Positions 1-13,400 of a stretch of 64,000 nucleotides of DNA are shown one piece after another (position 1 is the first letter of the stretch; the number at the start of each line of letters is the position of its first letter). Location: positions 5,146,001-5,210,000 of the forward strand of contig NW_025408670.1 in assembly GCF_020360975.1 (NCBI RefSeq), written 5' to 3'. Origin of the DNA: Hirsutella rhossiliensis (lineage: Eukaryota; Ascomycota; Sordariomycetes; Hypocreales; Ophiocordycipitaceae). Below the pieces are notes generated by a model, which was not told where the DNA came from, made no database searches, and saw only the letters and a program-made list of their open reading frames with translations. Position numbers and translations under genes: made by a program.

Positions 1-3000
1 GCTGGCGTATCTCTGCCAGTCTGCCTCGGCCCTCCTTGAGCCCCTCCTCGCCCATGTCCACATAAGCCAGGTTGCCCGCTAGCTCCACCGCCATCTGTTC
101 GTATTGCGCCTCGTCCTCTGCAATCAATTCCCGCCCCACCTGGCGACCCTCGGCTGACTGTGGTAGGGCCCCGCGCAGTACCGAAGCAGCCATGCGCGAG
201 CACATCTTGAAAGGGTAGCGCGGGAGAGTCAGCAGCGGCGTGCTGGACCACAACACGTCTGCAGCTGTTGTATGAGCATTGCATTCGGGTGTGTCAAGGA
301 AGAGGTCGCACACTCGGGCGCGCGAAATGTGCTGATTCTTCGGAGCAACGTCGGTGAAGATGAGGCGGCTCGCAACTTCGGATCCTGCCCACGCCTCGGC
401 CGTCGCCCGCAGGTTGCTTTCGCCAGGTTCGGGGAAACGAAGGAGCCAAAGCACGGCATTCGAAACCCGCGACAAGATCCGGAGCCATGACCGAAACGTT
501 GTCGGCTCAATCTATCATTTGACGAGTGCCGTCAGGCGTCAGCTTTTTATGCCACCGTGGCCGGCGATTCGCGGCCGAGGCTCACCTTGTATAACTGATT
601 GAAGTTACCCATGATGACGACCTCATCTGCTATGCTCGGAAAGAGCTCCCTGCGCATGCTCCACCTCCGGCGCTTCTCTTCTTCCCATGTAATTTCCTTC
701 TCACTGCTTGCGCACGACTGCGCATGATCGCAGCAGAAAAAGGTGTCGCGGCAAAAGATGATATTCTCAGAGTACATCCATTCACCTTCGCCACCTTCCG
801 TGCTGTCGTGGAACACGTCCTCGATCCTGACGTTGCTGCGCCACGGACGCAGTGTCGAAGGGGGAATGGCCGTCGTGTCCGCCAGTATGTAGTCACACCA
901 TTCGGCCCCCAGGCTGCCCGCAAAACCCATAAAGGACATTTGAATCGGTGCCGGCCTGGCAGCAAAGACCTCATTCCGGGCCCCTCTGGTATAGCCGTTG
1001 AGGTTAACCAAAATATGCACATGGTCTCGGGTAATTTGCTCAATCAGTTTGTCCGGCGACCAGTTGCTGACATCACGAAACACGGGAGCTTCTCTCTCAA
1101 TCTGCTGCCTGTGAACGGACCTGTCGCTGGGCGTTGTGGCATAGCAGATCGCCCGGACACGCATCGGGTTGTGAAGGCCGAAGACTGATTGCATCCTATG
1201 TTGGATAAAAGGTTAACCCATGAGCAGGCGCCGCAAGACGCAGCAGAAAGGGTTACGCCTACAAGTGAGCCAGGGGATGGTTGTTGAAGTCTGAAGATAT
1301 GTAACCAACGTTCAGCTGAGGTTTCGGCGGCGGCGGCGGCGGGTACACCGTGGCCGGGAGCCAGGGCGATCGCAGAGTGGAACAGGATATCCGCATCGCA
1401 TTACGCTGAGATATCGCCCGTATGTCGCTGGCAGATAGCGGGCAAGTGAAGGTATGGAAAGGGAGGACAGTCGGTGCGGCGGGGACCGTCAGATTGGGAG
1501 GTGGTTGTGCCCTGGCGTACGGCGATTTCGATCCTGCGCCATCGACGTAGAGGTCCAAATACCATCTGCGGAGAGCCACCCGTGTAGCTCGCTCCACCAG
1601 GCGTATTACTCGTGACCCTTCCCAAGGCTTTCCCGCCCATTGCCGAATCGCCTCGTCTAGCTGAAAGGACTCGTCTTCGCAGAGATGCTTGAGCTGCTCA
1701 ACCAAAGCACCGACAACTGGTCCCTGGAGCGCATGCTGACCCCAGCGCGAGGCATCCCTGAGTTGCTGGGCCACAATGTCCACAACGCGCCCGGCCAGGC
1801 CGCCCCCACTGCAACTCGCCCGGGCGTCGACAAGTTTCCCTTCGTCGTCAACATGCCATCGGTCGTATCTGCCCGAAGCCAGCATCACCCCGCCGCGGCC
1901 CCGCCAGCTGCAGACGGAGTTGAGTGCCGTAAAAAGGCCACACACCGCCTCGGCAAAATCTGGATTCGAGGTCACGGCACGACGATAGTATGCGATGGCA
2001 TCGTTGATTCGGCCCTTGTCCTTGACTGCGTTGGCAAGGTTTGTCAAGGCAATGTCGAATGTTCCGTCGCACGAGACGGCGCGCTCGTACATCTGTATCG
2101 CGAGATCCAACTGGCCAATGTCCTTCAGGAGGCTGCCAAGATTAGTGTGTAGATGGACATGCTTTGAGTCCAGCCGCAAGCCATAGTTGTAATACGCCAG
2201 GGCGAGGGCCATGCCACTCCCCGGGGTGATGCCCGGCAGGCTTGCTTGAGGAAAGTCTCTCACGAATGTCTTGGACGTCCACAGCGCCGTCTGCTGAATC
2301 CCGGCAAGCAGAATGCCGACGTTATTCGCCGTGGAGGGGCTCTCTTGGAGAGAGAGCGAAAGGTAGTAGAGAGCCAGAATGTCGCCAACACTTGACGGCG
2401 TGCGTGAAGTCGCGCTGCCACTAGACATGGCGTCTTGGAAAATCTTGGCAAGCGAAAGAAGTGAGTTGCTGGTTGTCTGTATCGCTGCCCGTTTCGAAAC
2501 CGCATTCCGTACGAAAAGGAGACCAGGCAGCTCGCCGCCCCCGCTAAACACGAGCTGAGCCGTGCGTCGAGCCCTTTCCGGTGGCAACATAAGGGGGCGC
2601 AATGCTCGATCTTCGGAGCCAGCCGAGGCCGAGTTGGGGTCCGCGGGCGACAAGACAGCCTGAACGCGTCGTATCAGATCCTGTATGCCGTCCAGCCGCC
2701 GTCCAACACTGATCAACACGGCCTCCTCAAACGCTTCGGAAGCTTTCTCAACATCTTTCAAACTGTAGAGCATCGTTCCTTTGGCATGGACGAGGGCGAG
2801 TATCCTGGCATTCTCGCTTGCCGGCAGCGCATACCCGCTTAGATCATGATCCCGGCCTTCTGCATGGCCACATTCATGGCCTCTCGGCAATGAGATCCTC
2901 AAGGCTCGCTGTACATAGGAGATGACCTCGACGGCCTCTCTACTCCGCCTCTTGTACAAGAGGCCCACCAGATGCTCAGTAGCCTCTAGGTAGCTGGGAC

Positions 3001-4713
3001 GTAGCTTGACCGCCCTGAGCCAAAGCTGTTCAGCTTCGGCCTGTCGACTGAGGCAAAACATGGTGGCGGCCATATTAGTAATAGCCTCGACATGACTGTG
3101 AAAATGGTCAGATAACCAAACGTCCACTTCAAGACGACCTGCGACGGCTGTTACCTCGAGTCTATCTCTAGGATCCTCGAGAACCATTCCAGGGCCACTT
3201 CATAGTGCTCTAGTCCATAGTGAAGGCAGCCTCCCAGTAACATTCCATCCAGCCACTTCCAGCCGCTTTGCTCGCAAAGGCTGTTGAGGACCTCTAGCGA
3301 AGATACGGCATTGTTCAAAGGTGTGGCTCGAACGACTGAAGGGGTGTTGATTAGCAACGCAGCAGAGCCTGGGGCAATATACTGCTTGTCGTTTGTCACA
3401 TCGAGCTGGCCAGATCCGGATAGGGGTGGATGATGCGGGTGAGAGCCGTATTGACCTTCAAGCCCCGTCGTGAAAAAGTCGCCTGAGGGTCGGCTGCCTA
3501 TTGCGCCATCTTTAAGTAGAGATGCGCCGCCGTCCACAAGGCCGCTTCCACGGGAGCTTTGTGAGGGCCCGGGCCCGGTTTTCCGTGGTTTAGGGTATGC
3601 TGGAAGCCTATACGTGGTTCCGGGTCCAGAGTTCGTTTTTAGAGCATTGGCTCTCCCGTTCGCCTGGAGGAATGCTAGTAGATCGAGATAGCATTGATGA
3701 GCATGGGCCAAAGTTTTCTCCTTGAAGCCAGACTGGCCGATCCGTCCAGGTACGCGCCGCATGTAGGGTGCTGGTGCATTTGGGCCCAAGATTTTGTCCC
3801 GAGCTGGAGAGTCGGCGGCTGTAGGCTCAACATGGCGGACACTGTCGGGAGATCGCATACAGTCGAGGGAGCCGGGAGAGAGTTGTTCCACCAGATGACA
3901 GAGCACGGGACGGCCGATGGAGTTATGATCAGGTGGACCGTAGCTCAACGCGTAGGCCTGGGAGTGCTTAGGGGTCCTGTAGTCCCATGGCAAGGAGCCC
4001 TGTTGCCAGACAGTGTGGCCGAGTGGAAAGTACCCGCCCATCGGTAACGGAGGAGGACACATGGCACGTACATTGTACTCGTTTGCTCGTAGAACCGGCT
4101 GGTACATATTCAAGCCGAAGTGTGGAGGCTCACGATGAATGCCAAGGGCCCCTGGTGGATGGTCGCTTGAGGGAGTCTGCAACGAGCCGAAGTGGGGCGT
4201 CAACCTTCGAGCGATCGAGGGCCAGAGCGAGGCCGGCAGGCTGTTGGCTTGTACTGCGGCATCCTGGGCGTGCTCAGAAGCAAGTAGACAGCCTGGCCAA
4301 GCATGGCCGAGCGGGCGAGACGGTACGTCGAGCGTAGCGAGAGGCTCGAAGCCGGCCGAGGCGGCGATTATCATGTGCTTCAAGGGAGGCGGACCAGAAG
4401 AAAGTTGACTCGGAGAGCCATCATAGCCCGCGTCAACGGTCCCATTCGGGGTCTTTCGGCGAAGCCTATGCTCGGTGGGCGGTAGCGGAACTTGTGCTGT
4501 TGGGACTTGCTGAGGTAGGTGCGATTGAGATACTCGAATGGGAAGACAGCGCCGGTACGGCGGTGGAAAATCTTGCGACTGGCGAGAACGGGGCGGAGCG
4601 GCGTCGGCGGCGTTGTTGAGATCACGATCACGGATAGGAAGGGTTCCGGCGAAAGCACCGAAGGTCGGAAGCGGAGGTACCGGACGAGAATGCATCTGGA
4701 GAGCAGGTATCAT
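1..4713 (-). CDS. OGT: O-GlcNAc transferase-like protein (TPR + GT41 catalytic domain), 3' end outside window
   Basis: Spliced gene with exons 4713-3155, 3095-1263, 1195-586 and 511 to beyond the window edge, about 1,500 codons in view. The family transfers GlcNAc from UDP-GlcNAc to Ser/Thr of nuclear and cytosolic proteins. Seen: a long Pro/Ser-rich N-terminus; TPR-like helices after the first intron (HVEAITNMAATMF, LRPSYLEATEHL) and again in exon 2 (YYNYGLRLDSKHVHLHTNLG, FDIALTNLANAVKD); then the catalytic part, with GYISSDFNNHP running across intron 2 into HLMQSVFGLHN, then ILVNLNGYTRGARNE, GNFNQLYK, and in the last exon FTDVAPKNQH, LDTPECNAHTT and DVLWSSTPLLTLP. The His of SDFNNHP and the Lys of DVAPK match residues important in animal OGT. 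The longest open frame reaches 4,788 but begins with TTG there, so I take the ATG at 4,713; the ATG at 4,695 is an alternative, and a further 5' exon cannot be excluded. No frameshift or RIP mark is seen. Confidence 0.9.
512..585 (-). other. intron 3 of the OGT-like gene
   Basis: 74 bp, donor GTGAGC and acceptor AATGATAG. Splicing joins GNFNQLYK to IEPTTFRSWL in phase 0, matching the conserved N-F-N-Q-L-Y-K segment and what follows it in the OGT family. Confidence 0.9.
1196..1262 (-). other. intron 2 of the OGT-like gene
   Basis: 67 bp, donor GTAGGC and acceptor AACATAG. Splicing joins ...NNHPLAH to LMQSVFGLHN in frame, which is the continuous conserved start of the OGT catalytic domain, so the junction is well supported. 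Confidence 0.9.
3096..3154 (-). other. intron 1 of the OGT-like gene
   Basis: 59 bp, donor GTAACA and acceptor TTTTCACAG on the minus strand. Removing it joins the frame ending at EIDS to SHVEAITN, restoring a TPR helix that is otherwise split between two overlapping frames. Confidence 0.85.
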
Positions 4714-5675
4714 GTCGAGCGACGAAACGAGCTGAGGAATAAGAGAGGCGAGGAGAGGGGGACGGTAAGGAAGCTGGCAGGTCAGCAATCACTTGCAGCC
4801 TGCCGCTCAACGCATGGCTGACGGCGTGGGCGAGATGATAAGCATCTGGGGCTGGGCTGACGTCTGTAGAACCGACGCAGGTATTAGATAGTGAGGAGCA
4901 CCCTTTGGCAGGTGCTTGCGATCAAAGAACCGACAGCCTCGAAACGAAGATGTCACCCGCTCGACTGTCCGAGTCACGCTGGCTTGCGGCCTGACGATGC
5001 TGCTGGCTGCAGCTGCAGCCCTGGGGTAGGCAAGAGCAAATATGAAACCCGACAGGACGTGGGCGCGCAAGGCGGGAGCAGAGGACTCGAGAAAACGGCT
5101 AGGCCGAGCGTCTGTCCAGAGCTCCAGAAGGGTGTGGGAAGCGGGGTGGATTGACGAGGCGAAAATCGCGAGGAAATGAGGATTCGTCGGCAGGGTTGAG
5201 AGGTCGCACTAGTTGTCTTCTGTACAACGTGCCGCTGACCGGGTCGGGTGCGAACCACGTGTACTGCCTCGTAGCACGCGAGAAAAAAACAACCACCAGA
5301 AATACGAAAAGAGGAGGTGGAGCAAAATAACTACCACGAGGAATTAGGAGAAACAACAACAAGTGGGTCCTGAATAAAGTGAGAATGTAAAATTGTACAC
5401 TAATGTCTTACTAATTGCCTACGCTATCTATAATTTACAGCTCAGACCGAAAACAATACATCTTTTAACCGTTTTCTTATAAGTACTTTGATATTTTGTT
5501 AGACTGTCAATGGCTTCAACGGCAGTTCTGTCGGAGAAGTCGTCTCGAATGTCACGCATGGGTGACAAGTAGGCGAGGTACATTCCACGTCTACAGGTGC
5601 AAGGTAAGTCAGCCCACCTAAAGTCCGGCACACCCTAACACCGGCACTCTCCACAACACCCAGGCAGGCACATTC
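4714..5675. other. upstream flank of the OGT-like gene
   Basis: About 960 bp of normal base composition with CpA and TpG present, upstream of the minus-strand gene; it must hold that gene's 5' UTR and promoter. No TATA box or other site stood out, and the overlapping open frames here have no recognisable domains. CpA-rich DNA ends near 5,675, a sharp edge of the RIP-mutated block less than 1 kb from the start codon. Confidence 0.6.
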
Positions 5676-6614
5676 TAATAGTAATTAAAGCCGCATTTTA
5701 ACGTTACGATAGTTAATTATAGTGTTTTCTAGCTATTCAAGCTACTAGCTACTATATAGAGCTTTAAAATCTACGTCCTAATTAGCTGCGGTAATAGCAG
5801 CCGGCTCGAGAATGCGCTCGAGCCGCTGCCTTATCTTAATAACTTAATTAATCCGTACGAACCGGCTATTAGGATCCTATAGAACCTTTTTCTATTTTCG
5901 AGGCTATAAACGATATAATTAATACTTAAGCTATTATATTCGAAGCTAGGTAGCTATAAGCTACTAATTTTAATTATTAAGGGCGCGGCTAACTTTATTA
6001 AAGAGTAGTTAGATTATATAGTTAACTTAACCGCGATTTTCTAGCCTTATAATAAGGCGGCGAACTTCTTATAATCGTTTAAGCGTTTTAAGGGCATTAT
6101 TATTAACTAAGGAGCTAATATTCTTTCTTTTTAATAGCGTTAATAGCGTTAATAGCTATAGTAAGATAAAGCGGCTTAATAAAGGCTTTACTATATTAAT
6201 TAGCTATAAACTAAACTTACGCTAACCTCCCTTAATATTCTTTTTAGTTAGGCTAGCCTACCGGGCTTTATAGTAGATATAAAGGAAGGTAGCCTTAAGA
6301 AAATTATATCTTTTAACGATATAGCGCTATTTAGTAAGTTAATATTAGTATATAGCCTTAATAGGTAAGAAAACCGAGATATTAAGTAGTTAAAGGATAT
6401 ATAAGGAGTATAATAGTAAGAAAAAGAGATATATATTATTCTAGAATTATTTATATATAAAATTATTAGCTTAATAACTTATATAGCTATTAATAATAAT
6501 AAGAGTATTACCTTACTTATAGTAACTTATTTAAAGGATAAAAACCTACTTTAGCTATTAAATAGCAATAGTATTACTTATCTAGCCCTTTAAGGAGGTA
6601 ATAAAGTCTTAATT
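5676..6614. other. RIP-mutated DNA of unknown origin
   Basis: AT-rich stretch with almost no CpA or TpG beyond its first 150 bp, where a few survive (near 5,694, 5,738 and 5,790-5,823). It contains a short repeat of the unit GTTAATAGC around 6,133-6,155. I could not link it to any other element in the window; it may be an older transposon in which Copia-1 inserted. Confidence 0.5.
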
Positions 6615-6881
6615 TATAAGGAATAGTATTCCTACTATAAATAAAGTAGCTATAATATACTCTCCCGATTATATAAGCTAATAAGTAGTATATTAATTAT
6701 AGATAAAATCCTATATTATAGAGTAAGAATCGCTTATTATTTTATATATTATTATATATTAAATAGGTCGCCGGTTATCGTATAATTAAGAATCGAAGAA
6801 ATAGAGCTAGCTTAGAATACTAGCTAAGACCTCTTAAGAATACTAGTATAACTAACCTCCTTTAAATACGAATATTAATAG
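6615..6881 (+). repeat. Copia-1 5' LTR, left part
   Basis: Matches the first 267 bp of the Copia-2 LTRs at 17,618 and 30,530, starting TATAAGGAA. Interrupted by Gypsy-1; the second part resumes at 15,019 and ends near 15,319. Together they give 568 bp, the same length as both Copia-2 LTRs. Confidence 0.85.
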
Positions 6882-7351
6882 TATTACGACTATAGTTAGC
6901 GGGCCGTAGGAGAGCCGGCCTCGTTTACGTAATAAGGCGGCTCGGAATAATAATTAAGACGAGAAGTTACTTAAGCTTAGCTTACCTAAAGCGTATATAA
7001 GCTAAGTAAGCCTTATATAGATAGATTACTATTTAAGAGTATAGCTTATAAGTAAGCTATAGTAAGCTATAAAGGGGATTACGGCTAGGACCGTAATCTA
7101 AGGATAGTCTCTATAGGTATATATAGCTACCTACTTTTACTCCTTTAAATAGATAGCTCTCTAGCTTTTAATATAAATCTTTATTATAATTCTATCTTTA
7201 ATTTTAATTACCTAGTTATAGTCTATAGTCTATAACCTCTAACTTATTACTAACGTAATATACTTATTATTACTTAGACTACGCCCTATTATATCTACTA
7301 ATATAAACCCCTCGATAGGTTTATCCCTTAAAAATAATACTAGTTATTATA
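6882..7351 (+). repeat. Gypsy-1 left LTR
   Basis: 470 bp, starts TATTACGAC (RIPed TGTTACGAC) and ends AGTTATTATA (RIPed GGTCGTCACA). The R-U5 half matches the LTRs of Gypsy-2 and Gypsy-4; the U3 half does not. Confidence 0.88.
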
Positions 7352-7414
7352 TATTAAAAGCTCTTATTTAGTATAATACCGCGTTACTTTAAGCAATATT
7401 ATAACTATTAATAT

Positions 7415-10400
7415 ACTTATATAGTAAGCTAGATTAACTAACTCTAGAGCTACTATATCGCCTTAGGATATAATATATAAAATTATCGCCCTTTAATATA
7501 AGGTATAGTTACTTAGTAATAAAGGAGGTAATAAATAAGTTAGGGACCTTAGAGAAGTAGTTAAACTAAAATAGCTAAAACTATTTAACGGTACTTATAG
7601 TATACTTCGAGACTTTCTTACTTAACTTAAGGCCTACTATTAGTTTTACCTTACTAAACTCTTAGACTTAGTTAAAAAGGTACTCTATATAGGAAATTAT
7701 TTATTTAAAATAGTACTTACTTAGTTTAGACTTATTATAAAGGACTTTCTTAATAACTAACTAGCGCGATAAGATAATAAGATAAACGAAGTCTTTATTA
7801 GTTTCTAAGGATTTAAAGAAGTTATTATAAAGGTATTTAGAATAACTAATAAAGAATAAGAAGCTAAATAAAAACTTTAAGAACTTTAATAAAGGATCTT
7901 AGTATTAAATTATACTATAAAGTTTTAATAAGTTACCTTAAAGCTTAATTAAGATAACGAACCTCTTATATTACGATTTTATAATAGGCTTAAAGAAGAA
8001 GTTAAGGACGAACTCTATAAGGAAAATCGACCTAATAACCTCTTAAACTATATTACTATAGTAATATAAATCGACGATAGATAGTATACGCGACGCTAAG
8101 AAAAGAAATAAGGAAGAGGAAACTAAAACCCTTCTTATAAGAATAACTTTAATTAACGCGCTAACTATAAAAAGAAGCGCGAAACTCCTATTACCTATAC
8201 CTATATAACTAACCTAGGTAAGATAGATCTAGATATAATATAGAAAAGTAAAAGAAAGTATTTTAACTATAGGAAACTTAAATATTACTTTAAAGAATAT
8301 AGATAACCTTATAAAGAGAAGAAAACTTACTAGGTACTAGCCTTAGAAGGTAAGAAATACCTAAACGCTATTAATAGATAAGAACTAAAGTATAAACTCC
8401 TCAGTTAGACTATATACTATAATAATAAATATATAGTATACTTAAGTAATAAGAATAGTACTAAATAGTTCTTAAAGCCCTTAAAGAAGACCCTTATAAT
8501 AATATAATAAAGGGATCTTAAAATATAAAAATAAGTTAAATTTATAGAACTAAAATACCCTTATCTTAAAAGAGTCTTTTAAGACTAGATTAAGAAGAAC
8601 GGTAAATAATTTTAAGAGGATATATAAAATAAAGATTAATAATAATAATAGGTAGTCTATAAGCAATATAATAAAGAAGATATAGATATAGCCCTTATAC
8701 TTACGAAACTTAAATAACTACTTAAAGAGAAATAATAAAGTATTAACGATATAAGCTCTAAAAAATAAGAAATACTTAGAGAAATAAAAGATAAGAATAA
8801 ACTTATACTACTACCCTTATTATTAAGGGAAAACGCTATAATTAAAGAATACGCTTTATACTTTAAAGAATTTAAAGAAATACTTAAAATTAAAACTTAA
8901 TAAATACCTTAAATTCTTATAGAAAACTAATAAGCTATATTAATTTAGTATTAACTAGTACTATATAAAGGAGACTATACTATAGCTATTACTATAGTTA
9001 ATACCTTTATAGCTTTATAATAAGAATAGTAACTATAAGGAGAATTTAAAGATAATCTATAAATACTACTTACTTATAAGTACTATAAGTATATTTTATA
9101 GATATTATACATTTACCTAGATTATATAATATACTTTTAGATAAAGGTATAATATAACGCTTTCTTAGTTAGGTTTAAAGGATAAGTACTTTTAAAACCC
9201 TACTTAAGTATAGAACTAAACTACTAGAAAATCGATTAATACTACCTAAATAACTAAGTTATATTATTAGAACTTAATTATAGCACGCTACTTAAATACC
9301 GCGATAATTATAGCTTATTAATAAGATATCTTTTAAAGATATATAAAATTAATAAATACGCTAAAATAAAAGAATAGTATAGCGCTACTTACTTTAAGGT
9401 ATTTAAACTATTAATCTTTTAAAGACTTATATAATAAATTAAATATAATAAAGAAGATTATAATAAATATATATACCTAAACTATAAAGTTTATAAATAT
9501 AAAAGTATAAGTATAGTATAAATAATATAATAGTATACTAAAAGATTATTATTAATATATATAAAGGCTATAGGCTATATTTAACTAAGGAAGAATTAAT
9601 ATAAAAATACTATATAAAAAATAGAAAGATACTAAACGAAAACTTAACCTTTAGTATAAAAATAAATAAAATTATAAAGTATAGTATATAATTAACTATA
9701 AAGTAATATAATATAAACGATATAGCGTTAAGAAATAAGAAATCTTTAATTAGCTATAAGAAATTAGTCTCTTAAGCCTTAATATAATACTATATAACGA
9801 AAATATAAAGAAATAATATTAATAATAAATTAAAGAAGAATACTTAAATAAAATAAATAAGGACTAAGTAAAAAATAAGGTATACTATCTATAAAAGGGC
9901 TATAAACTAGTATAATATAATAAGATCTAAGGACCTTATATATAGTAATAGTAAGCTATAGCGACTAAATAGTATTAAATATCTAAATCGCGGGATATTA
10001 TATATATATACTTTTAGACTATAGTATAATAGGTAATTACGTTTTATTTAAAGTTATTAATTATTACCGACTTATATAAAGATATAAGATAGATCTATAT
10101 AAACTTATAAATATTAAAAAAGAGGCCTTTAACTATAATAACGGAATTATTAATATAGAGATTAATTACCTTAATATTAATATCTAAGGCTATAACGAAT
10201 AAGTTAACTTTAATATTATAGATATTAAAGAATATAACCTTATATTAAGACTTCTATAACTATAAGAGAGCAACCTATTAATTAACTAGAAAACTAGCTA
10301 GCTATATTAAAATAAAGATATAAGTTTCTAAGACTAGTAAATTTAAGAGAAAGTAAAATTTTATAATAATTTAGCTACTAAATAAGATAAAAAAGATAAC

Positions 10401-13400
10401 TATTTAAGTAAATTATTATAGGCTTTAGCGATATAAATAAAAATAGTAACCGAACTAGCGAATATAATAAAATCGATTAATAAGACCTATATACTAATTA
10501 ATATAGCTATATAACCTAGTATCTAATATAAATAAAATAAAGGATATAATATAAAGATCTAAAGAGTTATTACTACTTTAAGGAAAGACCTTAAATAAAT
10601 TAATAAAGAGCTTAAGTTAAGGGAAACTAGCTTTTAAGAGAAAAAATAAAGCCTATAAGATAGAATAAAGAATATCCCTTAGAAATACCGGAAATATAAT
10701 AAACTCTTTAAGGAAGAACTTAAGATAGGGTTACCTAAATATAGCTAATAAGACTATAAAATTTATCTTAAGGATAGAATAACGCCGACGTTCTATAATA
10801 TCTATAACTTAAATAAAAAGTAACTATAAACGCTATATAACTATCTTAATAAGAATCTATAAAAGGGATATATATAAATATTAATATCTAAAGTAAACTA
10901 TCTAGTTATATTTATTCTAAAGAAAAATAGTAAGCTATAACTAGTTATTAACTATAAACGCTTAAATAATATTATAATAAAGGACTAAATACTATTACCG
11001 CTTATATTAGAACTATAAGATCGATTATATAGTAAAAAATAGTTTATAGCCCTTAATCTTAAAGGCGCTTATAACTTAATATATATAAAAAAGGGATATA
11101 AATAGATAATAGCCTTTAGAACGAAATTCGGACTATTTAAATATCTAGTAATACTATTTAAACTTATAAATATACTAGCTACCTTCTAATAAATAATTAA
11201 TAATATCCTATATAAATACTTAGATATCTTTATAATAGTATACCTAGATAATATCTTAATCTTCTTAGATACCTTAGAAGAATATAAGGAATATATCTAT
11301 AAAGTACTCTGCGTACTTTAGAATATAAAGTTACTAGTTAAACTAAAGAAAAGTAAGTTCTATATATAGGAAGTAGACTTCCTTAGATATATAATCTTAC
11401 TAAGAGAGATATAAATATAATAAGATAAAATTAACTTAGTTAAAGAATAGCTAAGGCTAAAGAATATTAAAGATATATAAAGTTTCCTAGGATTTATAAA
11501 TTACTACTAACGATTTATTAAAGATTTCGGAAAGATTATAGTACTATTATATAACTTAACGAAGAAGGAAAAAGAATTTATATAGGATAATAAAGCTAAC
11601 GAAGCTTTTAAATATATTAAAACTATAATTATATAAGAACTAGTCTTAACTACCTTTAATCTAAAATAATAAATCGAACTTAAAACTAATATATTAAACT
11701 TTACTTTAAGAGTATAAATTAAATAAAAAGATAATAAAGGAAGACTACGATTAATTATATTCTATTTAAAGAAGCTATATAGCATAGAACTTAATTACCT
11801 TATCTATAATAAAGAATTCCTTATAATTATTTAAGCTTTTAAGGAATTTCGATATTACCTTCTTAAAAGTAAATATAAAGTTAAGGTCTATATAGACTAT
11901 AAGAATATCTTATATTTTATAATAACGTAATAGTTAAACGGACGATAGATCTAATAGGCCGAATACTTATTAGAATTCGACTATAAAATAATCTATAAAA
12001 AAGGAATAGAAAACGGTCGAGCTAATACCCTTAGTCGACGAAGTAACTACGATATAAGGGCACCTATAGTAAAAGGATATCTCCTAGAAATCAACGAAAA
12101 TAAAAACTCCTAGTAATAATAGCTAAATATAATATTTAAAGTATAACCTAATAACTTAACTTACTAAAAGATCCTAAAATAGATAAAAGAATATAAAGTA
12201 CTAAACGGATATAATATAGGATATTTAAAAGTTTTAATATATAAAAATAAAATCTAAATACTACTAGAATTATAAGATAAAGTTATATAAGATATATACA
12301 AATATTTAATATATAGATACTAAGGAATCTAAAGAATAATAAAATAGATTAAACGATAATATAACTTCCTATAGCTTAAAGAAGTAGTATAATAAGTTAT
12401 TAAAGAATATAAACTTTATTGTGACGACCGGTGATATTCCCAAGGGATAAACCTGTCGAGGGGTTTATGTTGGCAGATACAACAGGGCGTGGTCTGAGCA
12501 ATGATAAGTATGTCACGTTGGTGATGAGTCGGAGGTCGTAGACCGTAGACTGTAACCAGGTAATCAAGTGATCGGAATCAGAGATGAGATCGTGATAGGG
12601 ATCGTAATGATTGTGTTGAAAGCTAAAGAGCTATCTAGTCTAAAGGAGTGAAATGGGGCAGCTATATATACCCAACTGCCCGTCTCTGATCGCGAGGTGC
12701 TGGAGGTGATCACAGAGGTGATCACCTTGATCGATGAACGATCCGTCGAGCACCGCTCGCTTGATCGTAAGGCGATCCACCGATCACCTTTCGCATGGTC
12801 ACGTGATCCTTCAGCGGTTAGTCATCCCTGGCCCGTGTCATGGCCATCCGTTGGTCGGGTCGTAACATCCGTTGGTCGGGTCGTAACATTTATATATAAA
12901 GTAAAGCTAAATAATATAAACTATATAGAGAATTATAACCGCTATTAGTACTAGAGAAACTATAGGATTTAATAGCTTTTAACTATATTATAAAGCTACT
13001 ACCGTTAAAAGAACCTATAATTAACGTTAAGTATAATAGTATATTTATTATTATTAATAAATTAATAAAGTATAGATACTTTCTACTATATAAAGAAGTA
13101 AGTAATATAGAAGAGCTAGTATATATATTCCTATAAATAATTATTAGTAATTATAGACTATTAAATAAGATTATCTTTAATAAAGGAAGTATATTTATAG
13201 CTAAATTTTAGTAAGCTCTTATAGTATAATTAAGGAAAAAATATAAGCTTAGTATAGCTTATTACTTATAAATAAATAGATAAATAGAACGACTTAACTA
13301 AACGCTTAAATAATATTTACGATACTATATTAGCTACGAATAAAATAATTAAGTTAAATAGCTACTAATAGCATAACTAGCTTATAATAGCTTAGTTATA

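Noticed and set aside
724..1188. Plus-strand open frame of 154 codons
   Set aside because: Lies entirely opposite the OGT catalytic exon, which has strong family motifs; a shadow frame.
4711..4788. Upstream start of the OGT-like frame at 4,788
   Set aside because: The codon at 4,788 is TTG; the first ATG in frame is at 4,713.
4807..5362. Overlapping minus-strand frames upstream of the OGT-like gene
   Set aside because: No domain, no splice logic joining them to exon 1, and several begin at non-ATG codons. A short 5' exon is possible but unsupported.
5428..5631. 67-codon minus-strand frame near the RIP edge
   Set aside because: Short, no recognisable motif, and no relation to neighbours.
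12697..12948. 83-codon frame over the solo LTR
   Set aside because: Runs through LTR sequence into RIPed Gypsy-1; the LTR boundaries and TSD explain the DNA.
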